Counted from the stretch's first letter, positions 1-8,100 are shown. The stretch: 46,792 bases of DNA from an uncultured Bacilli bacterium (GCA_947591215.1 CANQCZ010000010.1:1-46792), one strand, 5' to 3'. Made by a program: numbers and translations. The notes: generated by a model from the sequence alone, not told the origin.

Positions 1-768
1 GGAGTAGTTACCAAAGTCGAGGATAAACAAGCGTATTTGACCTCGCAAACTGTGGTGATCGCCGATAAAGCCGAAAAACACGACAAGGATGGAACGCTGT
101 TTGAACTGAAAAATATCGCCTATTCCGCAGATGGGAAAGAAATTCTCAAAGATATTTCCTTTTCCGTAAATAAGGACGAGAGGTTGCTTATTTTGGGCGA
201 AAACGGATGCGGCAAGACGACACTTCTCCGCATCATCGCTCGGTTGAATAAACCGTCGGGCGGAACTGTCAATCAATTTCTCGATAAAAAACTCGGCAAA
301 CGAGCAAGCAAAAAATGGTTTAAGAGGGTGGGCGTTGTCTATCAAAACCCAAACTATATGCTGTTTATGTCGACGGTGGAAAAGGAAATCCTGTTCGGGG
401 CAAAGAGCGAAGAATACGCCATGGAAATGATAAAGCTGTTCGGACTTGAAAAAATAAAAAAAAGCCATCCGCAGTCGCTTTCCGAGGGACAAAAGCGGAG
501 AGTGTCGATAGCGGCGGTAGCGGCGGCTATTCCCGACGTACTTCTTTTGGACGAACCGACGGTGGGACAGGACTATTCGGGGCTACGCTCGCTTGTGGAG
601 ATTCTCAACGAACTTCATGACCGCACCCATAATGTTATGATCACGGTAACGCACGATATGCGTTGCGCCGAAGCTCTATGCGACAGAGCAGTTTGGATCG
701 AAAACGGTATTGTCAAAGCCGAGGGTGGCAAAGAACTCATTCATACATATTTTTTTGAAAGAACTTAA
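1..768 (+). CDS. ABC transporter ATP-binding domain, ECF/CbiO type (5' end outside window)
   Basis: The frame is open from base 1, so this is the C-terminal part of a longer protein, possibly the second half of a double-ATPase subunit of the YkoD/EcfA kind. The visible domain has a Walker A motif GENGCGKT, a Q-loop VVYQNPNYMLF, a signature LSEGQKRR, Walker B LLLDEPT and a switch His in TVTHD. The 'VYQNPNYxLF' and 'GQKRR' forms are typical of energy-coupling (cobalt, nickel, vitamin) importers, where the ATPase drives a membrane T and S component. A TTG at base 37 could be mistaken for a start, but no ribosome site precedes it and the frame runs through. The gene lies 14 bases before the hydrolase gene, probably in one operon. 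It is GC-richer than the rest of the window, which suggests transfer. The substrate cannot be told. Confidence 0.85.
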   Translation, partial: GVVTKVEDKQAYLTSQTVVIADKAEKHDKDGTLFELKNIAYSADGKEILKDISFSVNKDERLLILGENGCGKTTLLRIIARLNKPSGGTVNQFLDKKLGKRASKKWFKRVGVVYQNPNYMLFMSTVEKEILFGAKSEEYAMEMIKLFGLEKIKKSHPQSLSEGQKRRVSIAAVAAAIPDVLLLDEPTVGQDYSGLRSLVEILNELHDRTHNVMITVTHDMRCAEALCDRAVWIENGIVKAEGGKELIHTYFFERT

Positions 769-782
769 AGGGGATATAAAAA

Positions 783-1511
783 ATGGTCATAAAAGAATAC
801 GGGAATCCGCAGGGAAAAATTCTTCTGCTTTTGCATCCGATGCTTGCGGACGGAAAGACAATGACAACTTTAATCGGAAATTCACTTCAAAAGTACCGCA
901 TCATCTCGCCCGATCTTTCGGGGCATGGAGAAGATAAGGGCGACTTTATTTCGGTAAAAGAGGAGGCAAAGACGCTTCTTGCGTATTTGAAAGAGCAAAA
1001 TATCTTTCAAATCGGACTTTTGTTTGGTGCGTCGCTCGGTGCGCGCGTGGGGCTTGAACTGTTTTCCGAAAAATCAATCGAGATCGAACACATCGTATTC
1101 GAGGGTGCGCCGTTTTTCAAAAATGCGCCTATCCTCAAAAAAGTCGTTGCATCAGTATTTTTGAAAAAGCAGAAGAGAGTGCGCAAATATCCCGAACGAT
1201 CCGTCAAAAAGATGCAAGAAACTTATGGGATCTTCGGAGAAAGTATGGCAAGATCGCTTGCGGGTATGAGTAAAAAGAGCATCAAAAACGTCGTTGCCGC
1301 CTGCTGTTCTTTTGAGTTCCCACCCTATGACGAGAAGTTGCAAAAGAAAGTTTTGCTTGCGTTCGGCAGCAAAGACGCTGATTATAAACAGCGGAAGAAA
1401 ATCGAAAAGAGATACCCTAAAATGCGTTTTTTGGTGCATGATGGATACGGACATTGCGAATATCTTGCAAAATTCCCCGAAAAGTATTTTTCCGAGCTAA
1501 ATTTGTTATAA
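783..1511 (+). CDS. alpha/beta hydrolase
   Basis: A 242-residue cytoplasmic protein with the alpha/beta-hydrolase plan: a strand and oxyanion region LLLLHPMLADG near residue 16-26, the nucleophile elbow GASLGA (Ser near residue 84), an acid candidate in AFGSKDADY near residue 196, and the catalytic His in YGHCEY near residue 225. No signal peptide or membrane segment is visible. The start has a purine-rich site (AAAGGGGATATAAAAAATG) and the gene closely follows the ABC ATPase, so the two are likely co-transcribed. The substrate is unknown; esterase, lipase-like or lactonase activity are all possible. Base composition matches the upstream ATPase, not the AT-rich genes further right. Confidence 0.85.
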   Translation: MVIKEYGNPQGKILLLLHPMLADGKTMTTLIGNSLQKYRIISPDLSGHGEDKGDFISVKEEAKTLLAYLKEQNIFQIGLLFGASLGARVGLELFSEKSIEIEHIVFEGAPFFKNAPILKKVVASVFLKKQKRVRKYPERSVKKMQETYGIFGESMARSLAGMSKKSIKNVVAACCSFEFPPYDEKLQKKVLLAFGSKDADYKQRKKIEKRYPKMRFLVHDGYGHCEYLAKFPEKYFSELNLL

Positions 1512-1512
1512 A

Positions 1513-1683
1513 CAGTATCCGTGCGATATAGAACTCGATTATTCGGATGATTGCAACGGAGTTTTGGAACTGACTATCGGTGTGGATTTTATGGCAAGTA
1601 TGTATGGAAATGAGGATGTAGTAAACGGCTATTCAACCACAGTTACCCTTGCGGAACTGAAAGCGCGGGCTTTGTCACGCTAG
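1513..1683 (+). pseudogene. C-terminal fragment of an unrecognised protein
   Basis: Directly after the hydrolase stop, another frame reads 56 residues without a start codon and ends at a TAG. It begins QYPCDIELDYSDDC and ends YSTTVTLAELKARALSR. The composition is protein-like and acidic, unlike random sequence. No ribosome site precedes it, so it looks like the tail left after a deletion joined it to the hydrolase gene. I do not recognise the family; proteins of clostridial conjugative elements are a guess only. Confidence 0.4.
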
Positions 1684-1689
1684 AGATGA

Positions 1690-1911
1690 CGTAACGAAGA
1701 TCGTCATGGTGACCCCAATAGCTTAAAATATCTCAAATTCGCAGGCGAGCTGTCCGAGAAGAATATCAAGAAATGGACGGAGAACGCGGACGGCGCGTTC
1801 GACGTGGTGAAATGGAATAAACCCACCAGCTTCTTCCACGGGAGAATGGTACAGAGCAGTTATCAGCTTTTGAATACCCTCGGACTTCCGAGGAACAAAC
1901 GGCGAAAATAA
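1690..1911 (+). pseudogene. C-terminal fragment of an unrecognised, probably mobile-element protein
   Basis: A second headless reading frame opens after a TGA at 1687-1689 and ends at TAA 1909-1911. Its residues include HGDPNSLKYLKFAGELSE, then VVKWNKPTSFFHG and SSYQLLNTLGLPRNK. It is GC-rich, with codon use like the genes upstream, and shows no start or ribosome site. A neighbouring antisense frame is a shadow. The sequence looks like the end of a real protein; I suspect an integrative-element accessory protein but cannot name a family. Bases 1912-2043 hold no gene; a short AT palindrome (ATAGAAATTTCTAT) followed by a T run near 1980 could be a weak terminator. Confidence 0.4.
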
Positions 1912-2043
1912 TCGCATCACTTTAACTTCCTTCCTGACAAGGAACAAAGTTGAATGTGAAATTGGATTTTGTGAGGGTATAGAAATTTCTATTTTTTTAG
2001 GAAGTGAAACGGAGCGAAATTTAGGACTTGGGGAGGATTAATC

Positions 2044-2511
2044 ATGGAAATAAGAAAGTTACAAGAAAAGGATGCAGGTGAAGTTTCTTCATTGATTGCG
2101 ATAACACTTCGAGCTACGAATAGTAAGGACTATTCATCGGAATTCATCGAAAACGAAATTAAAGCATTACAGCCTCAAACGATTTTGGAGAGAGCAAGAT
2201 GGACACATTTCTACGTTTTTTGCGAAGACGGAAAAATAGTTGGATGCGGTGCAATCGGCCCTTTTTGGAGGAAAATAGATGAGAGCAGTCTATTTACTAT
2301 TTTTGTCTTGCCTGAATATCAGGGACAGGGAATCGGCAGGAAAATCATTCAAACTCTCGAAAAAGATGAATACTTTTTAAGAGCAAAACGGATAGAAATT
2401 CCTGCCTCAATTACAGCTGTGCCATTCTATCGCAAAATGGGCTATGATTATAAAAACGGGAGCACTACGCCGGATGCCGAAGGGTTGGTGCGACTAGAGA
2501 AGTTTCGGTAA
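2044..2511 (+). CDS. GNAT family N-acetyltransferase
   Basis: A 155-residue protein that begins MEIRKLQEKDAGEVSSLI, the usual N-terminal strand and helix of GNAT enzymes. The acetyl-CoA pyrophosphate-binding motif A is LPEYQGQGIGRKII (near residues 91-104), followed by the late strand and helix with VPFYRKMGYDY. These enzymes transfer acetyl from acetyl-CoA to an amine of a small molecule or protein. A strong ribosome site, GGGGAGG, lies ahead of the ATG. The acceptor is unknown. It sits among decayed imported genes but appears intact. Confidence 0.88.
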   Translation: MEIRKLQEKDAGEVSSLIAITLRATNSKDYSSEFIENEIKALQPQTILERARWTHFYVFCEDGKIVGCGAIGPFWRKIDESSLFTIFVLPEYQGQGIGRKIIQTLEKDEYFLRAKRIEIPASITAVPFYRKMGYDYKNGSTTPDAEGLVRLEKFR

Positions 2512-2547
2512 ATTTCCGTTTAACGGGAAGTGGAACAGAGGTGTGAC

Positions 2548-2799
2548 ATGAAAGAAAAAGTGCGACTTTTGGATATCGCTTCGAATTTGGACTCAGTACG
2601 ACGGCGTTGTCGCATGCACTCCACGGCAAGACAACATGGTGTCAGAGCGAATGGCTGTTTTTGCTGTATGGATTATTATGCGGATGATCTCATCTGTTTT
2701 TTGCAAGGCAATGGCGTGGATATACCGGACAAAATATCTGTCGCCGGATTTGACGACACACCTCTTTGCGAGGCGGTGAGCTGGTGGAACCGATCATAA
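2548..2799 (+). pseudogene. LacI-family transcriptional regulator, internally deleted
   Basis: The frame starts at ATG 2548 behind GAGGTG and opens with MKEKVRLLDIASNLDSV, which fits the start of a LacI-type helix-turn-helix (normally 'LKDIAxxLGVS'). It then jumps to a C-terminal sugar-binding piece: DDLICFLQGNGVDIPDKISV and AGFDDTPLCEA match the LacI effector domain ('vPxdiSVvGFDD'). About 200 residues of core domain are missing and the end is abnormal, so an in-frame deletion probably made this 83-residue frame. It should not bind sugar. The identification rests on these two short matches. Confidence 0.6.
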
Positions 2800-2922
2800 C
2801 CCTCTTTACGTCCCTGGTGATCTAGAACAGCACAAGGAATTGTTGACCGGATTTATTTTGAAATTATTTTGTCATTTTTGGCAAAAATTACGTTCCATTT
2901 TGTCACAGCTTAAAGATAAAGT

Positions 2923-2949
2923 TTGAAAAGAATTATTCCCGCTTATAAT
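2923..2949 (+). promoter_or_regulatory. possible promoter of the aminoglycoside acetyltransferase remnant
   Basis: TTGAAA (2923-2928) and a perfect TATAAT (2944-2949) are separated by only 15 bases, shorter than the usual 17. They lie about 40 bases ahead of the remnant's ATG at 2988. Confidence 0.35.
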
Positions 2950-2987
2950 GGACGAATGAAAGAATTTTTACAATCATGGAGGCTGAC

Positions 2988-3177
2988 ATGGAACGAAAAA
3001 TCGTACTGAAAAAGGATCTTCTTGACGCCTTTCAAAAGTAGGAGTGAAGAATGGTCAGACGGTCATGGTCCTCTGCTCCCTGAGCGCCTTGGGCTTCGTC
3101 TGCGGTGAGCTCAAGTGGTGATTGAGGACCTAATGGAAAGCATTGGGAAGGACGGAACCCATATGATGCCCACTTAA
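2988..3177 (+). pseudogene. aminoglycoside 3-N-acetyltransferase, AAC(3)-family remnant
   Basis: A GGAGG site (2978-2982) precedes ATG 2988. Three frames in succession read as the N-terminus of the AAC(3) (Antibiotic_NAT) family: MERKIVLKKDLLDAFQK up to a TAG at 3039; then GVKNGQTVMVLCSLSALGF followed by VCG; then, after a further one-base shift near 3104-3110, QVVIEDLMESIGKDGTHMMP. The family pattern is 'kkdLldAfralGVkpGdtVmVHSSLSalGfvcGGaqtVIeaLmesiGedGTLmMPT'. At least two frameshifts are present and the remaining two thirds, with the acetyl-CoA and catalytic residues, are gone. Intact enzymes inactivate gentamicin-type antibiotics or act on similar amines; this copy cannot be functional. 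Confidence 0.72.
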
Positions 3178-3327
3178 AACAAGCATATTAAGTAACTTTA
3201 TATTTAATTCGAATATTATCAATTTTTAAATTATATATTATTAAAGCAAAGGATATGTTTGATTGAGACCGATTATTTTACATTTATTTTATAGAAAATA
3301 ATATTTTCAATGACTATAATGTTTTTT

Positions 3328-3822
3328 ATGAAAACAAAGTTTAGAATTTTATGTCAAGTTCTACTAGGAGTAGTATATATAGCGATGTTGACGTATTTTA
3401 CGGTTCAATCGTTAAAAAGCGGCACTGCTTCAAGCGAAACATCGGACACGGTTGCTAATGTAACCGCATCAGTGATCGAATGGACAAGTGGACAAAAAGT
3501 TACAGTGGATGACTCTTTTCGTTATGCAGTTCGAAAGTGGATTGGCCATTATGGTTATTTTGTTGCGCTAGGTAGTGTTTCTGCTTTATTTTATTATTCC
3601 TTCCAACGTCAGACTTCTTGGTTGTTTTCAACCTTATTTCATTTCATCAGCGGAATAGTGTTTGCCTTTTTTACAGAGTTTGTTTGCCAAACAATTGCTT
3701 CTGGTCGGTATCCGTCATTTTATGATGTCGGAATGGATTATTTAGGATTTATTTCTTTAAGCGTTATCATCAGTTTGATCTTTTTCTTTTTGTGGCGAAA
3801 GAACAAAAAGAAAGAAGCATAA
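3328..3822 (+). CDS. VanZ-like family membrane protein
   Basis: About 164 residues with four hydrophobic segments. The VanZ-like motifs are present: RKWIGHYGYFVALG after the first loop, and the acidic/Gln helix FTEFVCQTIASGRYPSF with YDVGMDYLG before the last membrane helix. VanZ itself gives low-level teicoplanin resistance; most family members have unknown envelope roles. The start is uncertain. ATGs at 3310, 3319 and 3328 share the frame and none has a ribosome site. A TATAAT at 3315-3320 would put transcription onset at about 3328, so a leaderless mRNA from the third ATG is possible. The gene is AT-rich, which marks the return to host-like composition. Confidence 0.82.
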   Translation: MKTKFRILCQVLLGVVYIAMLTYFTVQSLKSGTASSETSDTVANVTASVIEWTSGQKVTVDDSFRYAVRKWIGHYGYFVALGSVSALFYYSFQRQTSWLFSTLFHFISGIVFAFFTEFVCQTIASGRYPSFYDVGMDYLGFISLSVIISLIFFFLWRKNKKKEA

Positions 3823-3847
3823 TTATTTATAAATAGTAATAGACTAC

Positions 3848-3876
3848 AATTTTACATTTTGTAAAATTTTGCTTTT
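3848..3876 (+). terminator. intrinsic terminator after the VanZ-like gene
   Basis: A 9-bp perfect stem (AATTTTACA / TGTAAAATT, 3-base loop) is followed by TTGCTTTT. The stem is all A/T but for one pair, so the strength is doubtful. Confidence 0.45.
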
Positions 3877-3946
3877 CATATGTGATTATTTATAATTTTT
3901 GACTTATTAATATGGTAAAATAGAAACATAAAAGGAGATGCATTTT

Positions 3947-6160
3947 ATGAAAAAGGACACTTTGATATTGAGTATGTTGCTGACGGTAGGACTAATAAGT
4001 TGCGCCGGTATGCAAGAAAATGCTAGCAATCAAGAGTCTTCTAAAATAAGCAGTGAAGGCGAAATCCAAAGTGATGATAGTTATTCACTACCATCGATTG
4101 ATGTATCCTCGATGCCTAGTGTTAATTTGAGTGAAAATGATCAAGAAACTGATGAGAGTATAGAAGCGCCAAGTACTGAAGCAGACGATAATTACAATCC
4201 GGATTCCGAAACGATTGTTTTACTTAAAGATAATAATTCCTCGATTACTAACAATAACGGAGGAGTTGTGGTCCAAAATAATGATATATATGTTACTAAA
4301 GGTGGTATTTATCGTTTTTCAGGAACTTTATCCAACGGAAAAATTATCGTTAATTTAGAAGAAACTGAACAAGCGGAATTAGGATTGGATGGTGTTGATA
4401 TCAGCTGTGATTATGGAGCACCGATTGGTATTTTTAATGGTGACAAAGTTGAAATATCCGCGAAAAATGAAAGCGAGAATTATATTAAGGACGTGAGAAC
4501 AACATTAGAAGATACTCAAGATGGTTCAAATTCTGCGATATATTCTAAAATTGACACTAAGATTAAAGGACGTGGTTACTTAAATGTTTTAGCTGATTAT
4601 AATAATGGTATCGGTGTAAGCAAAGATTTGGAAATCAAAAATGCTACGCTTGAAATTGTCGCACCGAATAATGCGATTAAAGGTCAAAATTCAATAACCG
4701 TCGAAAATGGAATAATCACCGCGATTTCCACTTTAGGTGATGCGATGAAAACCTCTAACTCAAATTTATCTTCTAAAGGAAACCAAAAAGGAAATATCAC
4801 AATTTTAGATGGAACGATAAATCTTTATTCTGCTTGTGATGGTGTAGACGCTGCGTACGATGCTACTATCGGCGGTACAAACACTGAACCGACTATTAAT
4901 ATCTTTACTGATAAATACTCTCAATATTCTAAAGAAGTGACTACCACTTCCGAAACAGAAATATATTTTGCTTTATCAAACAATTCGCGACCAGGGACAA
5001 CTTCTATTGATATTAATGCCTATTATTTTGCGGCCTATTTTACGTTAAATGATGGCAATTCGCAATTTGTAAAATTAAATACTCTCAATTCTAAAGCGTT
5101 TGGTGGTAACCGTACCAATTATTTTTCATGTAAAAAACCAACTGAAGCAACGATGGTGCAGTTTTTTGCCTTTTCCAACAATAAAGCAGAAATGACGATT
5201 GATAATTTTGATTATATGACTGAAGAATTGTCGCTTCCGATTAGTCAAGATACATATAAAATTTCAAGCATTCAAAACAAGGTAATGTATGGTTCTTGGA
5301 CTAATTATAGCACTAACAGTGGTATGGGACCAGGGGGTATGGGACCGGGCGGTATGGATCAAGGAAATCCGAATGGTAGTGAGTATTCTTGCAAAGGAAT
5401 TAAAGCCGATAATGCAATCGAAATAAACTCAGGCATCATCGAAGTTAAAGCTCACGATGATGCAATTAGCGCAAAGAACGATACCCTTTTAGGCACAAAC
5501 GTTTATGGATTAGGAAACCTCAATATCAAAGGAGGTCAACTTAAAATTACTACTGATGATGATGGTCTTCACGCTGACAATAGTTTAACGATTAGTGGTG
5601 GTATTACTAAAGTTTTGTCTTCTTATGAAGGAATTGAAGCAACACGAATAAATATCACCGGAGGTACAAACCAAATTTTTGCTTTGGATGACGGAATAAA
5701 CGGCTCCGGTAATAATGCTTCGATTAATATAAATGGTGGACTTAGCTATTTTGACGCTAATGGCGATGTTATTGATTCTAATGGAACAATAGAAATGAGT
5801 GGTGGCGTTGTTTTTGCAACAGGTTCTTCAGGTGGCGGAAACGGGCTACTTGATTTTGATCGTACTTTTACTATATCGGGTGGTTTCTTCTTTGGTTTTG
5901 GCGGTTCCGACATGGCACAAGCTCCTTCATCGAGCAATAATGTAACGATAAAGAAAAATACTTCATATAGTGTTATGCAAAATAATTATATTAATGTTAT
6001 GGACGGAAACAATATTGTCGCTTCTATGAAAGTTACACGTTCGAATTTAAGATATTATGTCTTAGGATACGATCAATCTTATGGATCATCATTGGAAGTT
6101 ACTAATTCAACATCACTTGATGTGACTTTAGTTGATGGATTATATTATATTGCCGCGTAA
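3947..6160 (+). CDS. carbohydrate-binding beta-helix lipoprotein (Cthe_2159-like)
   Basis: A 737-residue secreted lipoprotein. ATG 3947 is preferred over ATG 3938 because AAAGGAG (3931-3937) is spaced for it. The signal peptide MKKDTLILSMLLTVGLISC ends in lipobox L-I-S-C. A Ser/Asp/Glu-rich linker follows (about residues 22-90). The body matches the Cthe_2159 family, a polysaccharide-binding parallel beta-helix: YVTKGGIYRFSGTLSNGKI followed by LDGVDISCDYGAPIGI, then many turns such as LNIKGGQLKITTDDDGLHAD and INITGGTNQIFALDDG. A Gly/Met/Pro-rich loop (GMGPGGMGPGGMDQG) interrupts the helix near residue 465. It probably binds plant or host glycans or calcium at the cell surface. A 28-base gap to the MazG-like gene suggests a shared transcript. 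Confidence 0.85.
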   Translation: MKKDTLILSMLLTVGLISCAGMQENASNQESSKISSEGEIQSDDSYSLPSIDVSSMPSVNLSENDQETDESIEAPSTEADDNYNPDSETIVLLKDNNSSITNNNGGVVVQNNDIYVTKGGIYRFSGTLSNGKIIVNLEETEQAELGLDGVDISCDYGAPIGIFNGDKVEISAKNESENYIKDVRTTLEDTQDGSNSAIYSKIDTKIKGRGYLNVLADYNNGIGVSKDLEIKNATLEIVAPNNAIKGQNSITVENGIITAISTLGDAMKTSNSNLSSKGNQKGNITILDGTINLYSACDGVDAAYDATIGGTNTEPTINIFTDKYSQYSKEVTTTSETEIYFALSNNSRPGTTSIDINAYYFAAYFTLNDGNSQFVKLNTLNSKAFGGNRTNYFSCKKPTEATMVQFFAFSNNKAEMTIDNFDYMTEELSLPISQDTYKISSIQNKVMYGSWTNYSTNSGMGPGGMGPGGMDQGNPNGSEYSCKGIKADNAIEINSGIIEVKAHDDAISAKNDTLLGTNVYGLGNLNIKGGQLKITTDDDGLHADNSLTISGGITKVLSSYEGIEATRINITGGTNQIFALDDGINGSGNNASININGGLSYFDANGDVIDSNGTIEMSGGVVFATGSSGGGNGLLDFDRTFTISGGFFFGFGGSDMAQAPSSSNNVTIKKNTSYSVMQNNYINVMDGNNIVASMKVTRSNLRYYVLGYDQSYGSSLEVTNSTSLDVTLVDGLYYIAA

Positions 6161-6188
6161 AATTTAAGCAAAGAAAGGATTTATCGAA

Positions 6189-6515
6189 ATGACAATTAAT
6201 GAATATCAAGAAGCTGCCTTAAAAACATGCAATACTAGTCTTAATAAAAAAGATCTTCTACTAAATGGAGTGATGGGATTATGCGGTGAATCGGGTGAAG
6301 TTATCGATCTTGTAAAAAAACATCTTGCTCAAGGTCATGAATTAAATCGCGACAAAATGATTGAAGAATTAGGAGATGTCGCTTGGTACATCGCCTTGAC
6401 TGCTTATGCCTTAGAGGTCGATATGGATAGTGTTTTAAAGCAGAATATCGACAAACTAAAAAAACGCTATCCTCATGGTTTTGAGAAACAGCGTTCGATT
6501 AATCGAGAACAATAA
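6189..6515 (+). CDS. MazG-like nucleotide pyrophosphohydrolase
   Basis: A 108-residue protein with the MazG-type metal-binding helices: GLCGESGEVIDLVKK (E-x2-E, about residues 31-45) and EELGDVAWYIAL (E-x2-D, about residues 60-71). Such enzymes hydrolyse nucleoside triphosphates or dNTPs to monophosphates and pyrophosphate and clean the nucleotide pool. The single-domain length is typical of the small MazG-like group. An AAAGAAAGGA ribosome site precedes the ATG. It ends one base before the stop of the convergent endonuclease gene. Confidence 0.88.
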   Translation: MTINEYQEAALKTCNTSLNKKDLLLNGVMGLCGESGEVIDLVKKHLAQGHELNRDKMIEELGDVAWYIALTAYALEVDMDSVLKQNIDKLKKRYPHGFEKQRSINREQ

Positions 6516-7574
6516 TTAAAGATAAATTCTATCAGCATATTCGGGATGGTCGATAAAAGGATTCCGGTTATGCTGATATTTTTCATATATGATATTATTT
6601 CTCCTGATTTCAAATTCATCAGGTAGGTTTTCGCGATTCCATTTTAAAAGTGTGGATAAAAAACCCCATTTACCTCCGGAACTATCTTTACCGTCAGTTA
6701 GAGTTAAAGCAAAACTTTCTTCGCCATGACGCGGTGCCATGTATAAAAAAGCTCTTGCCACATCACCTTTGTCTTCATCTAAAGGTTCGTAAATGGTTGT
6801 CCCGTTACACGAACCGGTTCTTCCGGAAACAGTGCCTGAAAAATCCGAAATATTTTTGCCTCCGGAAGTAATTTCTCCAAAAGGATAGGAACTGCGAGAA
6901 TTGTTATTTTTCATATCAGAAGCCCGCAGATGATGCAAATCGCTATAAGGCATTGATCCTTTAGATGGAAATCCGTTGCTTTTAGCCCATATGTGTTCTT
7001 TATCCCACATTTGAGGCGAAACCGGATTATTGGATGAGTGATATTTATTCCAAGTTTGTCGCATCGAAGGATCGTCATTTTTGGTATAGTAAAGTAAATG
7101 CATGACCGGATTAGGATCATTTTCATCAGGTGATACATCCCAATTTCGATCAGTATATAACATGCATTGTTCTAGATTATCATAAGACATTTTATTGTGA
7201 TTTTTGATAATGTTGTACAAGGCACTTTTTAAAGCCGTCCCTTTTAAACTTGAAGAAATCGGAGCGTAATATTTATCGATTTCACTTTGCTGAGTTGAAG
7301 AACTTTCGATAAATGATGAAGATTCTTCAAAAGAACTGCTGCTTTCTGAAGAAGATTGTTCTTTTGATTCTAAACTATCACTTGAAAATGTTGATGACTC
7401 TTCCTCTAATGAAGCGGAAGAATCATCTTCTAGTGAAGACTCTATACTTACATCACTTTCAGTTGATAAAAAAGAAGAATTATCTAAATGTGACGATACT
7501 GAAAGAGGGCTATTGTTATTAGCACAACCACTTAGAATAATAGGTAATAGGATTAATAAATGTTTATTTTTTAT
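6516..7574 (-). CDS. secreted endonuclease I family lipoprotein (apparent AUA start)
   Basis: The C-terminal 230 residues match endonuclease I (EndA/Bsn family): MWDKEHIWAKSNGF with the metal-site His, then YSDLHHLRASDMKNNNSRS and FGEITSGG, and late DVARAFLYMA. It cleaves nucleic acids non-specifically outside the cell. The frame extends far upstream of the obvious domain through a Ser/Glu-rich linker of about 75 residues to a lipoprotein signal, NKHLLILLPIILSGC (lipobox L-S-G-C). No ATG, GTG or TTG exists there. The only codon correctly placed, six bases after a strong AAGGAG (7581-7586), is ATA at 7572-7574, giving 352 residues. A TTG at 7218-7220 gives the bare domain but has no signal. 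The anchor would hold the nuclease at the membrane for DNA scavenging. Confidence 0.85.
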   Translation of the reverse strand: MKNKHLLILLPIILSGCANNNSPLSVSSHLDNSSFLSTESDVSIESSLEDDSSASLEEESSTFSSDSLESKEQSSSESSSSFEESSSFIESSSTQQSEIDKYYAPISSSLKGTALKSALYNIIKNHNKMSYDNLEQCMLYTDRNWDVSPDENDPNPVMHLLYYTKNDDPSMRQTWNKYHSSNNPVSPQMWDKEHIWAKSNGFPSKGSMPYSDLHHLRASDMKNNNSRSSYPFGEITSGGKNISDFSGTVSGRTGSCNGTTIYEPLDEDKGDVARAFLYMAPRHGEESFALTLTDGKDSSGGKWGFLSTLLKWNRENLPDEFEIRRNNIIYEKYQHNRNPFIDHPEYADRIYL

Positions 7575-7648
7575 ATTATTCTCCTTAATTAAAGTATAAT
7601 CTTTAACTAAAAGAAAAACAAATATGATGTATTGTTATGAAAGTAAAG

Positions 7649-7858
7649 CTATTTTGAATTTTTGTTCGAATGTTTTTGTTGTTTTAATTTTTGAGCGTGA
7701 TATTTACGCCATTTAGCCACGTTGACATGATATTCAAATAAAAATGGTTCTTCTTGCGGACCGGTTTGAGTTTCATCGTAAATGATATTTTCGTCAGCTA
7801 TTTCGTTTAGAACGCGTTTATTTCGTTCTAAGTAACTATCTTTAAAATCTCTTTTCAT
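7649..7858 (-). CDS. small hypothetical protein
   Basis: A 69-residue hydrophilic protein, MKRDFKDSYLERNKRVLNEI at the start and a Lys/Gln/Asn-rich end (AQKLKQQKHSNKN). I prefer ATG 7858, with GAGGTG upstream, over the GTG at 7867 that overlaps this site. There is no signal peptide, membrane helix or recognised motif; the middle holds an aromatic piece EEPFLFEYHVNVAKW. Codon use fits the neighbours. It stands alone between the endonuclease gene and the divergent mntP promoter. Confidence 0.5.
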   Translation of the reverse strand: MKRDFKDSYLERNKRVLNEIADENIIYDETQTGPQEEPFLFEYHVNVAKWRKYHAQKLKQQKHSNKNSK

Positions 7859-7945
7859 TTTATGCACCTCAAACGTATTATTTGCACTTAAAATTTTAAA
7901 ATTCTAAAAAAGTTGTTAGTATTTACGTACGCTATATAGCAATAT

Positions 7946-7974
7946 TTGACAATCTTTCTTTAATAACCTATAAT
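7946..7974 (+). promoter_or_regulatory. sigma-A-type promoter of mntP
   Basis: A perfect consensus pair: TTGACA (7946-7951) and TATAAT (7969-7974) with a 17-base spacer. Transcription should begin near 7981, leaving a leader of about 130 bases before the mntP ATG. Confidence 0.75.
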
Positions 7975-8075
7975 CTAAATATTGTGAGAAGTAAATAAAG
8001 ATTTTCACGATAAGATATCATTTGGTTAAAGATAATTTACCTTAATTTAACAAGGTAGAAAAAAAACTATAAAGC

Positions 8076-8100
8076 AAGTACGGTGAGGTACTTTTTCTTT
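8076..8100 (+). promoter_or_regulatory. leader hairpin with T-run ahead of mntP
   Basis: AAGTAC and GTACTT pair around the loop GGTGAG, and TTTTTCTTT follows, which is terminator-like. It lies just before the ribosome site (AAGAGGAG) of mntP in its 130-base leader, a fitting place for attenuation. The conserved boxes of the yybP-ykoY manganese riboswitch were looked for and not seen. Confidence 0.45.

Noticed and set aside
710-937. Frame spanning the ATPase/hydrolase junction
   Set aside because: It overlaps two well supported genes in another frame and has no family likeness.
1294-1500. Plus-strand frame within the alpha/beta hydrolase gene
   Set aside because: It is a shifted-frame shadow of the intact hydrolase with its catalytic His region.
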